From contig CAMWXD010000015.1 in assembly GCA_947178105.1 (NCBI GenBank), positions 1 through 64,000 of the forward strand: DNA of 64,000 nucleotides, in the 5' to 3' direction. Both the position numbers and the translations under genes were made by a program. The notes beneath the pieces are model-generated. The model did no database searches. It was not told the origin of the DNA and saw only the letters and a list, made by a program, of their open reading frames with translations. The DNA comes from an uncultured Eubacterium sp. Its GTDB lineage: Bacteria > Bacillota > Clostridia > Lachnospirales > Lachnospiraceae. Below are positions 9,841 through 17,113 of the stretch, piece after piece (the first letter of the stretch is position 1; each line of letters begins with the position of its first letter).

Positions 9841-10791
9841 TTATAAACATCCCAAAACAGCGATCAGCCTGCAAACAAAATCATCCACCCGATTTTGCCT
9901 GTAAATTCCAGTATCCGCCGCCAGACAAATCCGCTTTCCAAAGCTGCCCCTATACCCGCAGAGCCGCTCCAGCCTGCCCGCATCTTCCCGGCGAAGCGCA
10001 GGCAGCCCCGCATAAGCTCTCTGAAACACTTTCGCCTGGCGGGAAAGCTTTCGCTTCTTCTTTCTCATATGCCGTATCCTGTTTTTCCACCGCGTTCCCC
10101 AGCGGTTTTGCATACCGACCGCATTGTTTCCATGCTGGCGGTACAGCATATATGCCTTCTGGTCAAAAATGACTTTTCCAAAATATGATGCTGTCAAATA
10201 CATCCACCAGTCATGCATTACATTTTCCTGCGGCAAATGCTCCCTGGCAAGCAGCAGCAAACTGCGGTTAAATACTTCTGTACATCCCATGCAAATATTT
10301 TCTACCAGTGCATTTCCAAAAGACGCTTTTCTGTTTACCTGAAACGCAAACCGTTCCTGCCGTTCCAAATCACTGGACGCACAAACCACCTTTCCGGCAT
10401 ATAAAAGCGGCTGCGCATGTTTTCCAACTGCCGCTTCCTCCCGCGCCTGCCTTGCAGATTCCCGCTCCAGCCTGCGTACCGCCTGAACCAGCTTATCCGT
10501 ATACCAGACATCATCCTGGTCGGCAAACGCATAATAATCTGCTGTAATGCCTGTCCGCGCCAACAGGTCAAAAAAACTGCCTGCTGCACCTTTTCTCGTT
10601 CCTGCATATACAGAAATATTTTTATATTTCCCTGCGTAAGAAGCAAGTATTTGCGGCGTTCTGTCAAAAGATGCATCATCCCTGACAAGCAGCGACACTT
10701 GGATACCCTGCTGCGCCAGAATACTGTCAAGCTGTTGCGCCAAATATCGTTCTCCGTTATAAACAGACAGCAGCACATGTACTTTTTTCAT
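9841..10791 (-). CDS. Glycosyltransferase family 2 (rhamnosyltransferase-like)
   Basis: 316 residues starting MKKVHVLLSVYNGERYLAQQ, followed by LLVRDDASFDRTPQIL and the metal motif FADQDDVWYTDKL. ADQDDVW is common in GT2 enzymes annotated as rhamnosyl- or alpha-L-Rha transferases, but the family name does not prove the donor. CMGCTEVFNRSLL and MHDWWMYLTAS form the acceptor-side segment (HDWW). The C-terminal 80 residues are strongly basic, which may hold it at the membrane. It lies between the GT4 gene (stop at 10806) and the GT2-GT4 fusion, and belongs to the same transcript. Confidence 0.85.
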   Translation of the reverse strand: MKKVHVLLSVYNGERYLAQQLDSILAQQGIQVSLLVRDDASFDRTPQILASYAGKYKNISVYAGTRKGAAGSFFDLLARTGITADYYAFADQDDVWYTDKLVQAVRRLERESARQAREEAAVGKHAQPLLYAGKVVCASSDLERQERFAFQVNRKASFGNALVENICMGCTEVFNRSLLLLAREHLPQENVMHDWWMYLTASYFGKVIFDQKAYMLYRQHGNNAVGMQNRWGTRWKNRIRHMRKKKRKLSRQAKVFQRAYAGLPALRREDAGRLERLCGYRGSFGKRICLAADTGIYRQNRVDDFVCRLIAVLGCL

Positions 10792-10805
10792 CCTGAAACA
10801 ATCTC

Positions 10806-12083
10806 CTATTCCATCCAGGCATAGATCTTTTTCATCCTCGCATCCACTACATGCTTGTCATAGTTTTGAATTTTCTGCCTGTTATGCCTGCCATACGCCT
10901 GCCTGCGCTTTTGGTCGCCAAAGAGCAGTTCCAGCTCCTTCGCAAGTATGTGTGGACTGCCTGGCGGAAATCTCATGCCGCCAGCTAGGTCAATCAGCTC
11001 CCTATTGCCGCGGATATCCGAGACAATACATGCCTTCCCGGCAGCCATCGCTTCCATAAGTGCAGCCGGCAGCCCCTCCTGCCTAGATGGAAACACAAAG
11101 ATATCTGCATATTCATAAAACTGCGCAACGTCCTCCTGAAACCCAACCATACGGACACAGTTTGCAATGCCAAGCGCCTGTGCCTGCGCGTACAGCTTGT
11201 GCTCCTGCTTTCCTTGTCCACAGATCAAATAATAAAACTCTCTGTCTATCAGGCACGCTAATGCCAAAAGCACATCCTTGTGGTTTTTCCTGCGGCTGAG
11301 CTCTCCGACTGACAACAAGATAAGAGCATTTTGCGGTATTTGATAATTTCTGCAAAATACCTGCCGTTTTTTTTCGAATCTGTAAAATTTCTGCACATCA
11401 ATCCCAACCCCCGGAATCCAACAAACTTTCCCTGCATTTAAATACCGTTTTGCAAACCAATAATCTTCTTTATTCACCGTAACCAGTACATCCGTCCAGT
11501 AAGACAAGCATTTTTCCACCGGATAAAACAGCCAATTTTTAAACGGCGCGCCCTTATAGAAATGGAACCCATGCGCCGTATAGATGACCTTTATACCCCT
11601 GCCATGCGCTGCCAGCCTGGACAATACTCCGCCGATTGGCGACTGGCAGTGCATCCACAAAAACGGATACCTTGCTGTCAGCCTCCATAACTGCACAAAT
11701 GCTTTAACGCAACTGCACACTGCATAAATGCTTCTTGGGCAGTCCCACTGGTGATATGCCACATGCATTTTTCGCAGCTCCTGCTTCAATATTCGAATCC
11801 GCCTTGCATCGCATGTATTTCCTTTCTTAAAATTGCACGCGACATGTACCTCATATCCCATATGCAGCAAAATCTGAATATTGCGCATATTAAACTGGTC
11901 AATCATAGAAGCAACCGACGCCAGCAGCAGCACCCTCTTTTTGGTATCCGCCTGGTTCACACATCCAGGCTTTCCTTCTGCATCCTGCTTGTGCCTGCAT
12001 TCTTCTGATTCGCGTCCACTTTGCTGCCTATGTCCGCATCCCCAAAAGCCCGGGTGTTTTTTTCCATATGCCTTAAGTCTCAT
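10806..12083 (-). CDS. Glycosyltransferase family 4
   Basis: 425 residues from the ATG at 12083, which overlaps the end of the regulator gene by 11 bases. The first 50 residues are Cys/His/Lys rich and unlike the family; the usual N-terminus begins at KKRVLLLASVASMIDQFNMR, so the true start could lie further in. Family features include WMHCQSPIGGVLSRL, YTAHGFHFYKGAP, and the GT-B donor region LLSVGELSRRKNHKDVL and VFPSRQEGLPAALMEAMAAG. Proteins of this pattern often transfer Gal, GalNAc or GlcNAc early in capsule or EPS assembly. It is the first biosynthetic gene after the proposed switchable promoter. Confidence 0.83.
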   Translation of the reverse strand: MRLKAYGKKHPGFWGCGHRQQSGRESEECRHKQDAEGKPGCVNQADTKKRVLLLASVASMIDQFNMRNIQILLHMGYEVHVACNFKKGNTCDARRIRILKQELRKMHVAYHQWDCPRSIYAVCSCVKAFVQLWRLTARYPFLWMHCQSPIGGVLSRLAAHGRGIKVIYTAHGFHFYKGAPFKNWLFYPVEKCLSYWTDVLVTVNKEDYWFAKRYLNAGKVCWIPGVGIDVQKFYRFEKKRQVFCRNYQIPQNALILLSVGELSRRKNHKDVLLALACLIDREFYYLICGQGKQEHKLYAQAQALGIANCVRMVGFQEDVAQFYEYADIFVFPSRQEGLPAALMEAMAAGKACIVSDIRGNRELIDLAGGMRFPPGSPHILAKELELLFGDQKRRQAYGRHNRQKIQNYDKHVVDARMKKIYAWME

Positions 12084-12423
12084 TCATGATCTCCGCTACC
12101 GACTTCATGATCTTAATATACATCGAATAGCTGTCTGTGCCCTTACTCTGTTCCTCGTCCTGCGGCTTCGAAGGCTTCCAAAGATCCAGTACCATGTCAG
12201 AAGCATTCGCCACGCCCCACAGCAGCTCATCTGCGCCGGCATCCAGTGCCTGGCAGATGCTTGCAAAAGTCTCCAGGCTCATAATCCTCGTTCCCCGCTC
12301 AATATGTCCCAGAAACGACATGCTGATCCCGCATTTTTTTGCAAGCGCATCCTGCGACCAGCCCTTTGCCTTGCGCACCTGGCGGATTCTCATTCCCATT
12401 TTTGCATAATCCAGTTCCTTCAT
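12073..12423 (-). CDS. XRE-family helix-turn-helix regulator at the head of the glycan operon
   Basis: About 116 residues from the ATG at 12423, which has GGGAGG just upstream; ATG 12435 or TTG 12441 would add a few residues. The HTH_3 domain covers about residues 8-65: MRIRQVRKAKGWSQDALAKK, then CGISMSFLGHIERG and LETFASICQALD. The C-terminal 50 residues are polar with no second domain. It is the promoter-proximal gene of the left operon, 60 bases from the left arm of the 30-bp inverted repeat, and it overlaps the next gene. It may autoregulate the operon or act elsewhere. Its target is not visible in the sequence. Confidence 0.85.
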   Translation of the reverse strand: MKELDYAKMGMRIRQVRKAKGWSQDALAKKCGISMSFLGHIERGTRIMSLETFASICQALDAGADELLWGVANASDMVLDLWKPSKPQDEEQSKGTDSYSMYIKIMKSVAEIMNET

Positions 12424-12482
12424 CTTTCCTCCCATCAGCAAACCTATTCCCGCATTTTGCAGGCATCAAAAACTACGGACAG

Positions 12483-12512
12483 AAAACATAACATTTTATA
12501 AGAATTTGTTAT
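12483..12512 (+). repeat. Left arm of 30-bp inverted repeat (putative inversion site)
   Basis: It is identical, over all 30 bases, to the reverse complement of 12775-12804. With five more bases it forms its own dyad: AAAACATAACA, a 13-base spacer, then TGTTATGTTTT ending at 12517. Two inverted binding arms around a short spacer is the usual layout of a tyrosine recombinase site. No recombinase gene occurs in the window. Confidence 0.8.
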
Positions 12513-12691
12513 GTTTTTCATCTGTAGTCTAATCCTCCAAAACCGGCATACATCAACACTTACAGCATTTTTTAGAAAGCTGGGGCGCACATAGGCTATG
12601 CGAACAGGAGCAAAGCTGTTGTCCAAAATAGGAAACTGTGAAATAGCAGATTTTTGGCATTTTTTGTTGCTTTTTAATAAAGAAACGCAAA

Positions 12692-12739
12692 AACAGGAAA
12701 GAAAAAACAGCAATAACTGCCAATTTTTTCTTTCCTGTT
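12692..12739. terminator. Palindromic repeat copy A, bidirectional terminator-like hairpin
   Basis: Perfect 16-bp arms (12692-12707 and 12724-12739) with A/T runs on both sides, so it could end transcription in either direction. In the present orientation it would block read-through from the 12881-13993 gene into the operon. The 40-base core (12697-12736) matches 36772-36811 at 37 positions, so it is also a dispersed repeat. Confidence 0.65.
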
Positions 12740-12766
12740 GCAAAATAAACGAATATGGTATAGAAT
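12738..12766 (+). promoter_or_regulatory. Sigma-70-type promoter inside the invertible core, directed away from the operon
   Basis: TTGCAA at 12738-12743, a 17-base spacer, and TAGAAT at 12761-12766. Transcription would start near 12773, cross the right repeat arm and run antisense into the 3' end of the 12881-13993 gene. After inversion it would read leftward from about 12514 into the regulator gene. Four of six -35 and five of six -10 bases match the consensus. Confidence 0.6.
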
Positions 12767-12774
12767 ACTTTCAG

Positions 12775-12804
12775 ATAACAAATTCTTATAAAATGTTATG
12801 TTTT
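12775..12804 (-). repeat. Right arm of 30-bp inverted repeat (putative inversion site)
   Basis: A perfect 30-base inverted copy of 12483-12512. Its inner flanking bases (ending TGTTATCTGAA read from the minus strand) diverge from those of the left site, so the exact match stops at the edge of the 262-bp core. The rightward promoter's predicted start site lies just inside this arm. Confidence 0.8.
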
Positions 12805-12880
12805 AGAATTTTTCATGCATTACATATTATTATAAAGCCATTTTTTACAAGATCGATGAGACTCATCCTGTCCGCCCTTC

Positions 12881-13993
12881 TCAAACAGATGCCTCCCACC
12901 AGACCACAGATATCTTTTCATTGTATACCGCTGCTGCCTGCACCAGCGCATCTATGCCTTCCCGCTCTTTTTGCCGGGCATCGGTGAAAATCAGGACATG
13001 GCTATACGCGCCGATCTCATATATGAATGTCCGCCTGCCTTTCTCATAAAGGCTTGGAAGCTCATACCTTATATGCAGCGGATACTGTGCTTCTTGAAAT
13101 ACTGCAATCGGGCTTCTTGTCGTCGCATGGAAACGGACGTCTGCCCCTGCTTGTTCGATCAGGCTTGCACAATAAAGCGCGGGATACATAAATTCCTCTG
13201 TGCCTAGCACAAGGACGCTGCCGGTAAGAGGCTCCGGGAGCTGCTTTTGGACATCCTTCCATAAATGCAGGCACGCTTTTTCATATGCTCTGGCATCCAA
13301 AAGCCTTCTTGCATCCAAAAAGCCGGAAACGGTATATTCCAAAGGATGTATATTTTTGTGCGGCAGGCTGCCGGATAAAATATAACTTCCTTCCTGTGTA
13401 TACTGCTCTGCCTGCTTCGGATAAGCCGCGTTGTCTGTCTTTACGAGATCATACAGCCGGATGCCGCGTTCCTCATAACGCTTTCTCGCTTCGTTGTCCA
13501 TGCCGTTTAGAATAGACGCCACGGCATAGGATACACGGCACGGATATGCTTTTTCCAAAACGGAGATCATATTTAAAATCGTGTTCCCGGTCGTTACCTC
13601 ATCCTCAATAAATACGATCTGCCGAATCTTTTGCAAGATCGCTTCCAGGCCATTTGTTACCAGGCGCTGCATGGCTGCATGGCTGTGCTCTTCGCTGAAA
13701 ACCAGATATTGTGCTCCTGGAACGTCCTCCCTTGTGGTCTGCATATAATAGGTTCCAAGCTTTATTGCAGCCGCTGCGCCGATTGCCGTTGCTGTCTCTG
13801 CAAAACCGATCAAAAGCGTCTGCTCTGCTGTGATATCGCCTTTTAATTTTTCCGCCAAAGCCTCAAACATTGCAAGCGCCTGCGCAGGGCTTACGGGTAT
13901 GTGTTTTCCCTGCAAGCGGTTTATGATAAGATAATTCCTTTTTTTATTTTGCTCCCTTTTTGCGACCCTGACCAGGCCGGATGCTTCGTACAT
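12881..13993 (-). CDS. Phosphoribosyltransferase-like protein with TRSP-type C-terminal domain
   Basis: 370 residues; ATG at 13993 with an AGAGGAA ribosome site. The first half resembles the PRTase_2 group: LIGFAETATAIGAAAAIKLG, and IVFIEDEVTTGNTILNMISV, where EDEVTTG takes the place of the phosphoribosyl-diphosphate loop. The second half (about 215-370) has PHKNIHPLEYTVSGFLDARR and VLVLGTEEFMYPALYCASLI, as in the TRSP domain. From general knowledge, these domains occur together in operons associated with tellurium-resistance (ter) genes and are predicted to make a nucleoside-like compound. Here the usual ATP-grasp and HAD partners are absent, so it is an orphan and its reaction is unknown. 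Its 3' end faces the invertible region. Confidence 0.7.
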   Translation of the reverse strand: MYEASGLVRVAKREQNKKRNYLIINRLQGKHIPVSPAQALAMFEALAEKLKGDITAEQTLLIGFAETATAIGAAAAIKLGTYYMQTTREDVPGAQYLVFSEEHSHAAMQRLVTNGLEAILQKIRQIVFIEDEVTTGNTILNMISVLEKAYPCRVSYAVASILNGMDNEARKRYEERGIRLYDLVKTDNAAYPKQAEQYTQEGSYILSGSLPHKNIHPLEYTVSGFLDARRLLDARAYEKACLHLWKDVQKQLPEPLTGSVLVLGTEEFMYPALYCASLIEQAGADVRFHATTRSPIAVFQEAQYPLHIRYELPSLYEKGRRTFIYEIGAYSHVLIFTDARQKEREGIDALVQAAAVYNEKISVVWWEASV

Positions 13994-14026
13994 ATCGGTT
14001 CCTCTCTTTGATACTGATTATTTTTC

Positions 14027-14055
14027 TTGACACGCCCCTCCATTTGCTCTAACAT
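14027..14055 (+). promoter_or_regulatory. Promoter of the aminotransferase gene
   Basis: TTGACA at 14027-14032, a 17-base spacer, TAACAT at 14050-14055. The predicted start is near 14063, about 30 bases before the ATG at 14092, with AAAGGAG between. Confidence 0.75.
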
Positions 14056-14091
14056 TAGCAGTATACAAAATACACAAAGGAGCATTCTGTT

Positions 14092-15282
14092 ATGACAAAT
14101 CTCAATGAAAAAATGGTCGCTCTCGGTACGCAGCGTTCTGTGATCCGTGAGCTGTTTGAATTCGGAAAACTGCGTGCCGCCGAAATCGGTGCAGAGAACG
14201 TATTTGATTTCTCGATCGGCAATCCAAGCGTGCCTGCTCCGGCAAAGGTCAATGAAACTGCCGCGCGCATCTTAAGCGAAATGGATCCGGTGCTTCTGCA
14301 TGGCTATACGAGTGCGCAGGGCGATGCCGGCGTGCGCGCCATGCTCGCGGATTCTGTCAACCGGCGCTTCCATACTTCCTACTGTGCAGATCACTTTTAT
14401 ATGACCGTCGGCGCTGCCGCTGCTTTGTGCTGCTGTTTCCACGGGCTGTGCAATGCCGGGGACGAGGTAGTTATCTTTGCGCCGTATTTTCCGGAATATA
14501 CCGTATTTGCCAGAGGCGCCGGGGCAAATCCGGTTATTGTGCCTGCTGATACTGAGGCGTTCCAGATCGACTTTACTGCCTTTGCACAGGCGCTTTCCCC
14601 TGCCACAAAAGCGGTCGTTGTCAACTCTCCAAACAATCCGTCCGGCGTTGTCTACGCTGAGGAAACCATACAAAAACTGGCTGCCGTTTTAAATGCAAAA
14701 GCAGAAGAATACGGGCATCCGATTTACTTAATCTCAGACGAGCCTTACCGTGAGATCGTATTTTCCGGCACAACGGTTCCATTCCTGCCGGACTATTACA
14801 AAAACACGCTGGTCTGCTATTCCTGGTCAAAATCCCTGTCCCTTCCTGGCGAACGGATGGGCTATGTGCTCGTACCGCCTGCTGTGGAAGATTCCGCACA
14901 GGTTTATGCGGCAATCGCCGGCGCCGGGCGCAGCCTTGGCTATGTCAATGCGCCGAGCCTGTTCCAGCGGGTATGCGCCGCATGTGCAGACGAGACTTCC
15001 GATATCTCCGTCTACGAGACGAATAAAAACCTGCTGTTAAAAAGCCTGCGTGAAATGGGCTACCAGGTGGTCGAGCCAGGCGGCACCTTTTACATGTTCC
15101 CGCGCTCGTTAGAAGAAGACGATGCCGCATTCGCAGAACGCGCCAAGGCGCACAACCTCCTGATCGTGCCGGGATGCGGTTTTGGCTGTCCGGGGCATGT
15201 GCGGATCTCCTACTGCGTACCGACCGAACAGATCAAACGGTCGCTGCCTGCGTTTGAAGCGCTCGCAAAAGAATACCGTTAA
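14092..15282 (+). CDS. PLP-dependent class I/II aminotransferase
   Basis: 396 residues, the usual length. Fold type I features: FDFSIGNPSVPAP at the N-terminus, VNSPNNPSGVVY, LISDEPYREIVF (Asp and Tyr that contact the cofactor), and the Schiff-base lysine in CYSWSKSLSLPGERMGYV. The C-terminus has the substrate-carboxylate arginine in HVRISYCVPT. It resembles aspartate or aromatic aminotransferases of Clostridia. It is the only sizeable plus-strand gene, has its own promoter (14027-14055) and ends before a hairpin at 15328-15361. The amino acid it uses cannot be settled from sequence. Confidence 0.9.
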   Translation: MTNLNEKMVALGTQRSVIRELFEFGKLRAAEIGAENVFDFSIGNPSVPAPAKVNETAARILSEMDPVLLHGYTSAQGDAGVRAMLADSVNRRFHTSYCADHFYMTVGAAAALCCCFHGLCNAGDEVVIFAPYFPEYTVFARGAGANPVIVPADTEAFQIDFTAFAQALSPATKAVVVNSPNNPSGVVYAEETIQKLAAVLNAKAEEYGHPIYLISDEPYREIVFSGTTVPFLPDYYKNTLVCYSWSKSLSLPGERMGYVLVPPAVEDSAQVYAAIAGAGRSLGYVNAPSLFQRVCAACADETSDISVYETNKNLLLKSLREMGYQVVEPGGTFYMFPRSLEEDDAAFAERAKAHNLLIVPGCGFGCPGHVRISYCVPTEQIKRSLPAFEALAKEYR

Positions 15283-15327
15283 GCGGCAGGGCGCACATAC
15301 TACAGGCTTCCTGCTAAATAACAAAAA

Positions 15328-15361
15328 TCCCCAACTGTATTAGCCTCACACAGTTGGGGGA
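15328..15361. terminator. Hairpin between the convergent aminotransferase and Uma2 genes
   Basis: CCCCAACTG (15329-15337) pairs with CAGTTGGGG (15351-15359). Read on the minus strand the stem is followed by TTTTTG, so it should end the Uma2 transcript. On the plus strand the U-rich tail is weaker. Confidence 0.7.
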
Positions 15362-15400
15362 ATTCTTCTTACTGATTCTTATTTTTACAATACCATCCCT

Positions 15401-15955
15401 CTAATCCACATTTTCGAAGATTTCTTTTAACGTCATCTTAATATGTGGAAAGTCTTTCAAACGGATGACTGTTTGCGCATTGTAAAATTCATCTTCTGGG
15501 TCATCCTGCAAAATAAAGCTCTGTTCTAACATGTACTTTTCATTTTGCAAATAGTAAATCTCAATATTTCCATTTGGTGAAACAATCCAATATTCTTCTA
15601 CACCGGCTTTTTCATAAGCATCTTTTTTTTCAGTCTTGTCACGCTTAGATGTAGACGGGCTGGATGTTTCAACAATAAATTTGGGGATCCCGCTATAAGA
15701 ACCTCCTTTTAAATGTTTTCGGTCGCAAATGATCATAATATCAGGACAAAAATAATCATCATTTATTTCCGGGTGGTAATGATAATCCAAGTTCTCCATA
15801 AACACAAGGCATAAACTGTTTTTAAGTCCATTTGCTATGATTCTATGAATATTGCTGTTCACAATCCCATGCCTGAAATTTGGTGCAGGTGACATATCAT
15901 AAACGACGCCATCTATTTTCTCATCTTTTCTGTGCTCCTGATTCAATAATCCCAT
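15401..15955 (-). CDS. Uma2-family (DUF820) putative endonuclease
   Basis: 184 residues. The PD-(D/E)XK-like core is visible: VYDMSPAPNFRHGIVNSNIH, YFCPDIMIICDR, PKFIVETSSPSTSKRDKTEK and GVEEYWIVSPNGNIEIYYL. The Asp in CPDI, the Glu in VETSSP and the Lys in the following loop are the expected metal-ligand and catalytic positions. Uma2 proteins are numerous in Lachnospiraceae and cyanobacteria, and their biological role is poorly known. It starts ten bases from the pta stop with a weak ribosome site and may depend on pta transcription. Confidence 0.85.
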   Translation of the reverse strand: MGLLNQEHRKDEKIDGVVYDMSPAPNFRHGIVNSNIHRIIANGLKNSLCLVFMENLDYHYHPEINDDYFCPDIMIICDRKHLKGGSYSGIPKFIVETSSPSTSKRDKTEKKDAYEKAGVEEYWIVSPNGNIEIYYLQNEKYMLEQSFILQDDPEDEFYNAQTVIRLKDFPHIKMTLKEIFENVD

Positions 15956-15964
15956 AATAAAGCC

Positions 15965-16951
15965 CTAGTCTGCAAGCGCTGCGGTAATAATCGCCATCGA
16001 ATATACTTCAGAACCGGTACAGCCTCTGGAAAGGTCGTTGATCGGCGCATTCAAGCCAAGCAGGATCGGGCCGTAAGCTTCAAAATGCCCAAGGCGCTGT
16101 GCGATCTTATATCCGATATTTCCCGCGTTGATATCCGGGAAGATAAACGTATTTGCATGTCCCGCTACTTCGGATTCCGGGCATTTTGTACGTGCCACGC
16201 GCACCGATACGGCTGCGTCGAACTGCAGCTCTCCTTCGATCGGAAGATCCGGGTATTTTTCCTTTGCCTTGTGCGCCGCGTTGCGCATCTTATCGACGTC
16301 TTCCCCTTCGCCGGATCCAAACGTGGAATAGCTTAAAAATGCCAACTGCGGATCGATGCCGAAAATCCTTGCACATTTGGCTGTCTCGCCTGCGATCTCA
16401 ACCAGCTCGTCCTCATTCGGCTTGATATTGATGGCGCAGTCGCCCATTGCCAGCACCTCGTTATCGCCTGTAGCAGAAGGGCGCACCAGGATAAAGCAGG
16501 AAGATACAATGCTGTTGCCCGGTTTTGTCTTGATTAGCTGCAATGCCGGACGTACCGTATCCGCCGTCGAATACGTCGCGCCGCCTAACAATGCGTCCGC
16601 AAGCCCCATTTTTACAAGCATAGCGCCAAAATAATTTGTCTGCGACAGGATCTTTCTTGCGTCCTGCGGCGTGACTCCCTTAGACTTGCGCAGCTCGCAG
16701 AACATGTCCACCATCGCGTCCATATCTTCGAATTTTTTCGGGTCAATGATTTCTGCACCGCGGATATTGTAGCCGCAGTCCTCTGCCGCCGCAATAATCT
16801 CTTCTTCATCCCCTACCAAGATCGGATGCAGGAAATAGCTTGCCAAAAGCCTGGAAGACGCTTCCAGAATACGCGGGTCATTCCCCTCTGTAAAAACAAT
16901 TTTTTTCGGACTTTTTTTCAAAATATTAATCATCTGTCCAAAACCAAACAT
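15965..16951 (-). CDS. pta: Phosphate acetyltransferase
   Basis: 328 residues, the short Pta form without the N-terminal regulatory domain. Motifs include KIVFTEGNDPRILEAS, GLADALLGGATYSTADTVRP, FILVRPSATGD, and the C-terminal LLGLNAPINDLSRGCTGSEV. It interconverts acetyl-CoA and acetyl phosphate, working with acetate kinase (ackA at 29846-31039) for ATP formation and acetate excretion. In many relatives the two genes are adjacent; here about 13 kb lie between them. A strong AGGAGG site precedes the ATG, and three tandem 13-bp repeats lie about 90-130 bases upstream. Confidence 0.95.
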   Translation of the reverse strand: MFGFGQMINILKKSPKKIVFTEGNDPRILEASSRLLASYFLHPILVGDEEEIIAAAEDCGYNIRGAEIIDPKKFEDMDAMVDMFCELRKSKGVTPQDARKILSQTNYFGAMLVKMGLADALLGGATYSTADTVRPALQLIKTKPGNSIVSSCFILVRPSATGDNEVLAMGDCAINIKPNEDELVEIAGETAKCARIFGIDPQLAFLSYSTFGSGEGEDVDKMRNAAHKAKEKYPDLPIEGELQFDAAVSVRVARTKCPESEVAGHANTFIFPDINAGNIGYKIAQRLGHFEAYGPILLGLNAPINDLSRGCTGSEVYSMAIITAALAD

Positions 16952-17039
16952 ATTTGTCTCCTCCTGATTTCTTTTATTATTTTATACTTCTTCTGAATAG
17001 GAATCCTCTAACTAGAGCCTCTTCCTATGCGAATCCTAT

Positions 17040-17078
17040 GAAATACATTTTCGAAATACAATTTCGATATACAATTTC
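17040..17078. repeat. Three tandem 13-bp repeats upstream of pta
   Basis: Units GAAATACATTTTC, GAAATACAATTTC and GATATACAATTTC lie head to tail between the sigma-factor operon and pta. The third-of-a-helix-turn offset and position before pta could suit a repeated operator, but the binding protein is unknown and the repeat may be incidental. Confidence 0.5.
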
Positions 17079-17113
17079 TTCCATTTCTATTAAAACACTA
17101 ACTAAAAAAGAAA

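Larger units (their letters stand above)
12424..12880. promoter_or_regulatory. Candidate invertible promoter region of the left glycan operon
   Basis: This gene-free stretch separates the phosphoribosyltransferase-like gene from the regulator. It holds a perfect 30-bp inverted repeat (12483-12512 and 12775-12804) around a 262-bp core. Within the core are a palindromic terminator-like element (12692-12739) and a sigma-70-type promoter pointing right (12738-12766). No convincing minus-strand promoter for the operon was found in the present orientation. Flipping the core would place the promoter about 95 bases before the regulator start, reading into the operon. A 99-codon open frame across it (12444-12743) has no family features and is not considered a gene. 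Confidence 0.7.

Noticed and set aside
12054-12063. T7 run near the 5' end of the first GT4 gene as a slippage site
   Set aside because: A/T runs of seven are common in this genome, and the reading frame is intact.
12444-12743. A 99-codon minus-strand frame across the invertible segment
   Set aside because: It has no ribosome site or family features, spans a terminator-like hairpin and one repeat arm, and would be destroyed by inversion.
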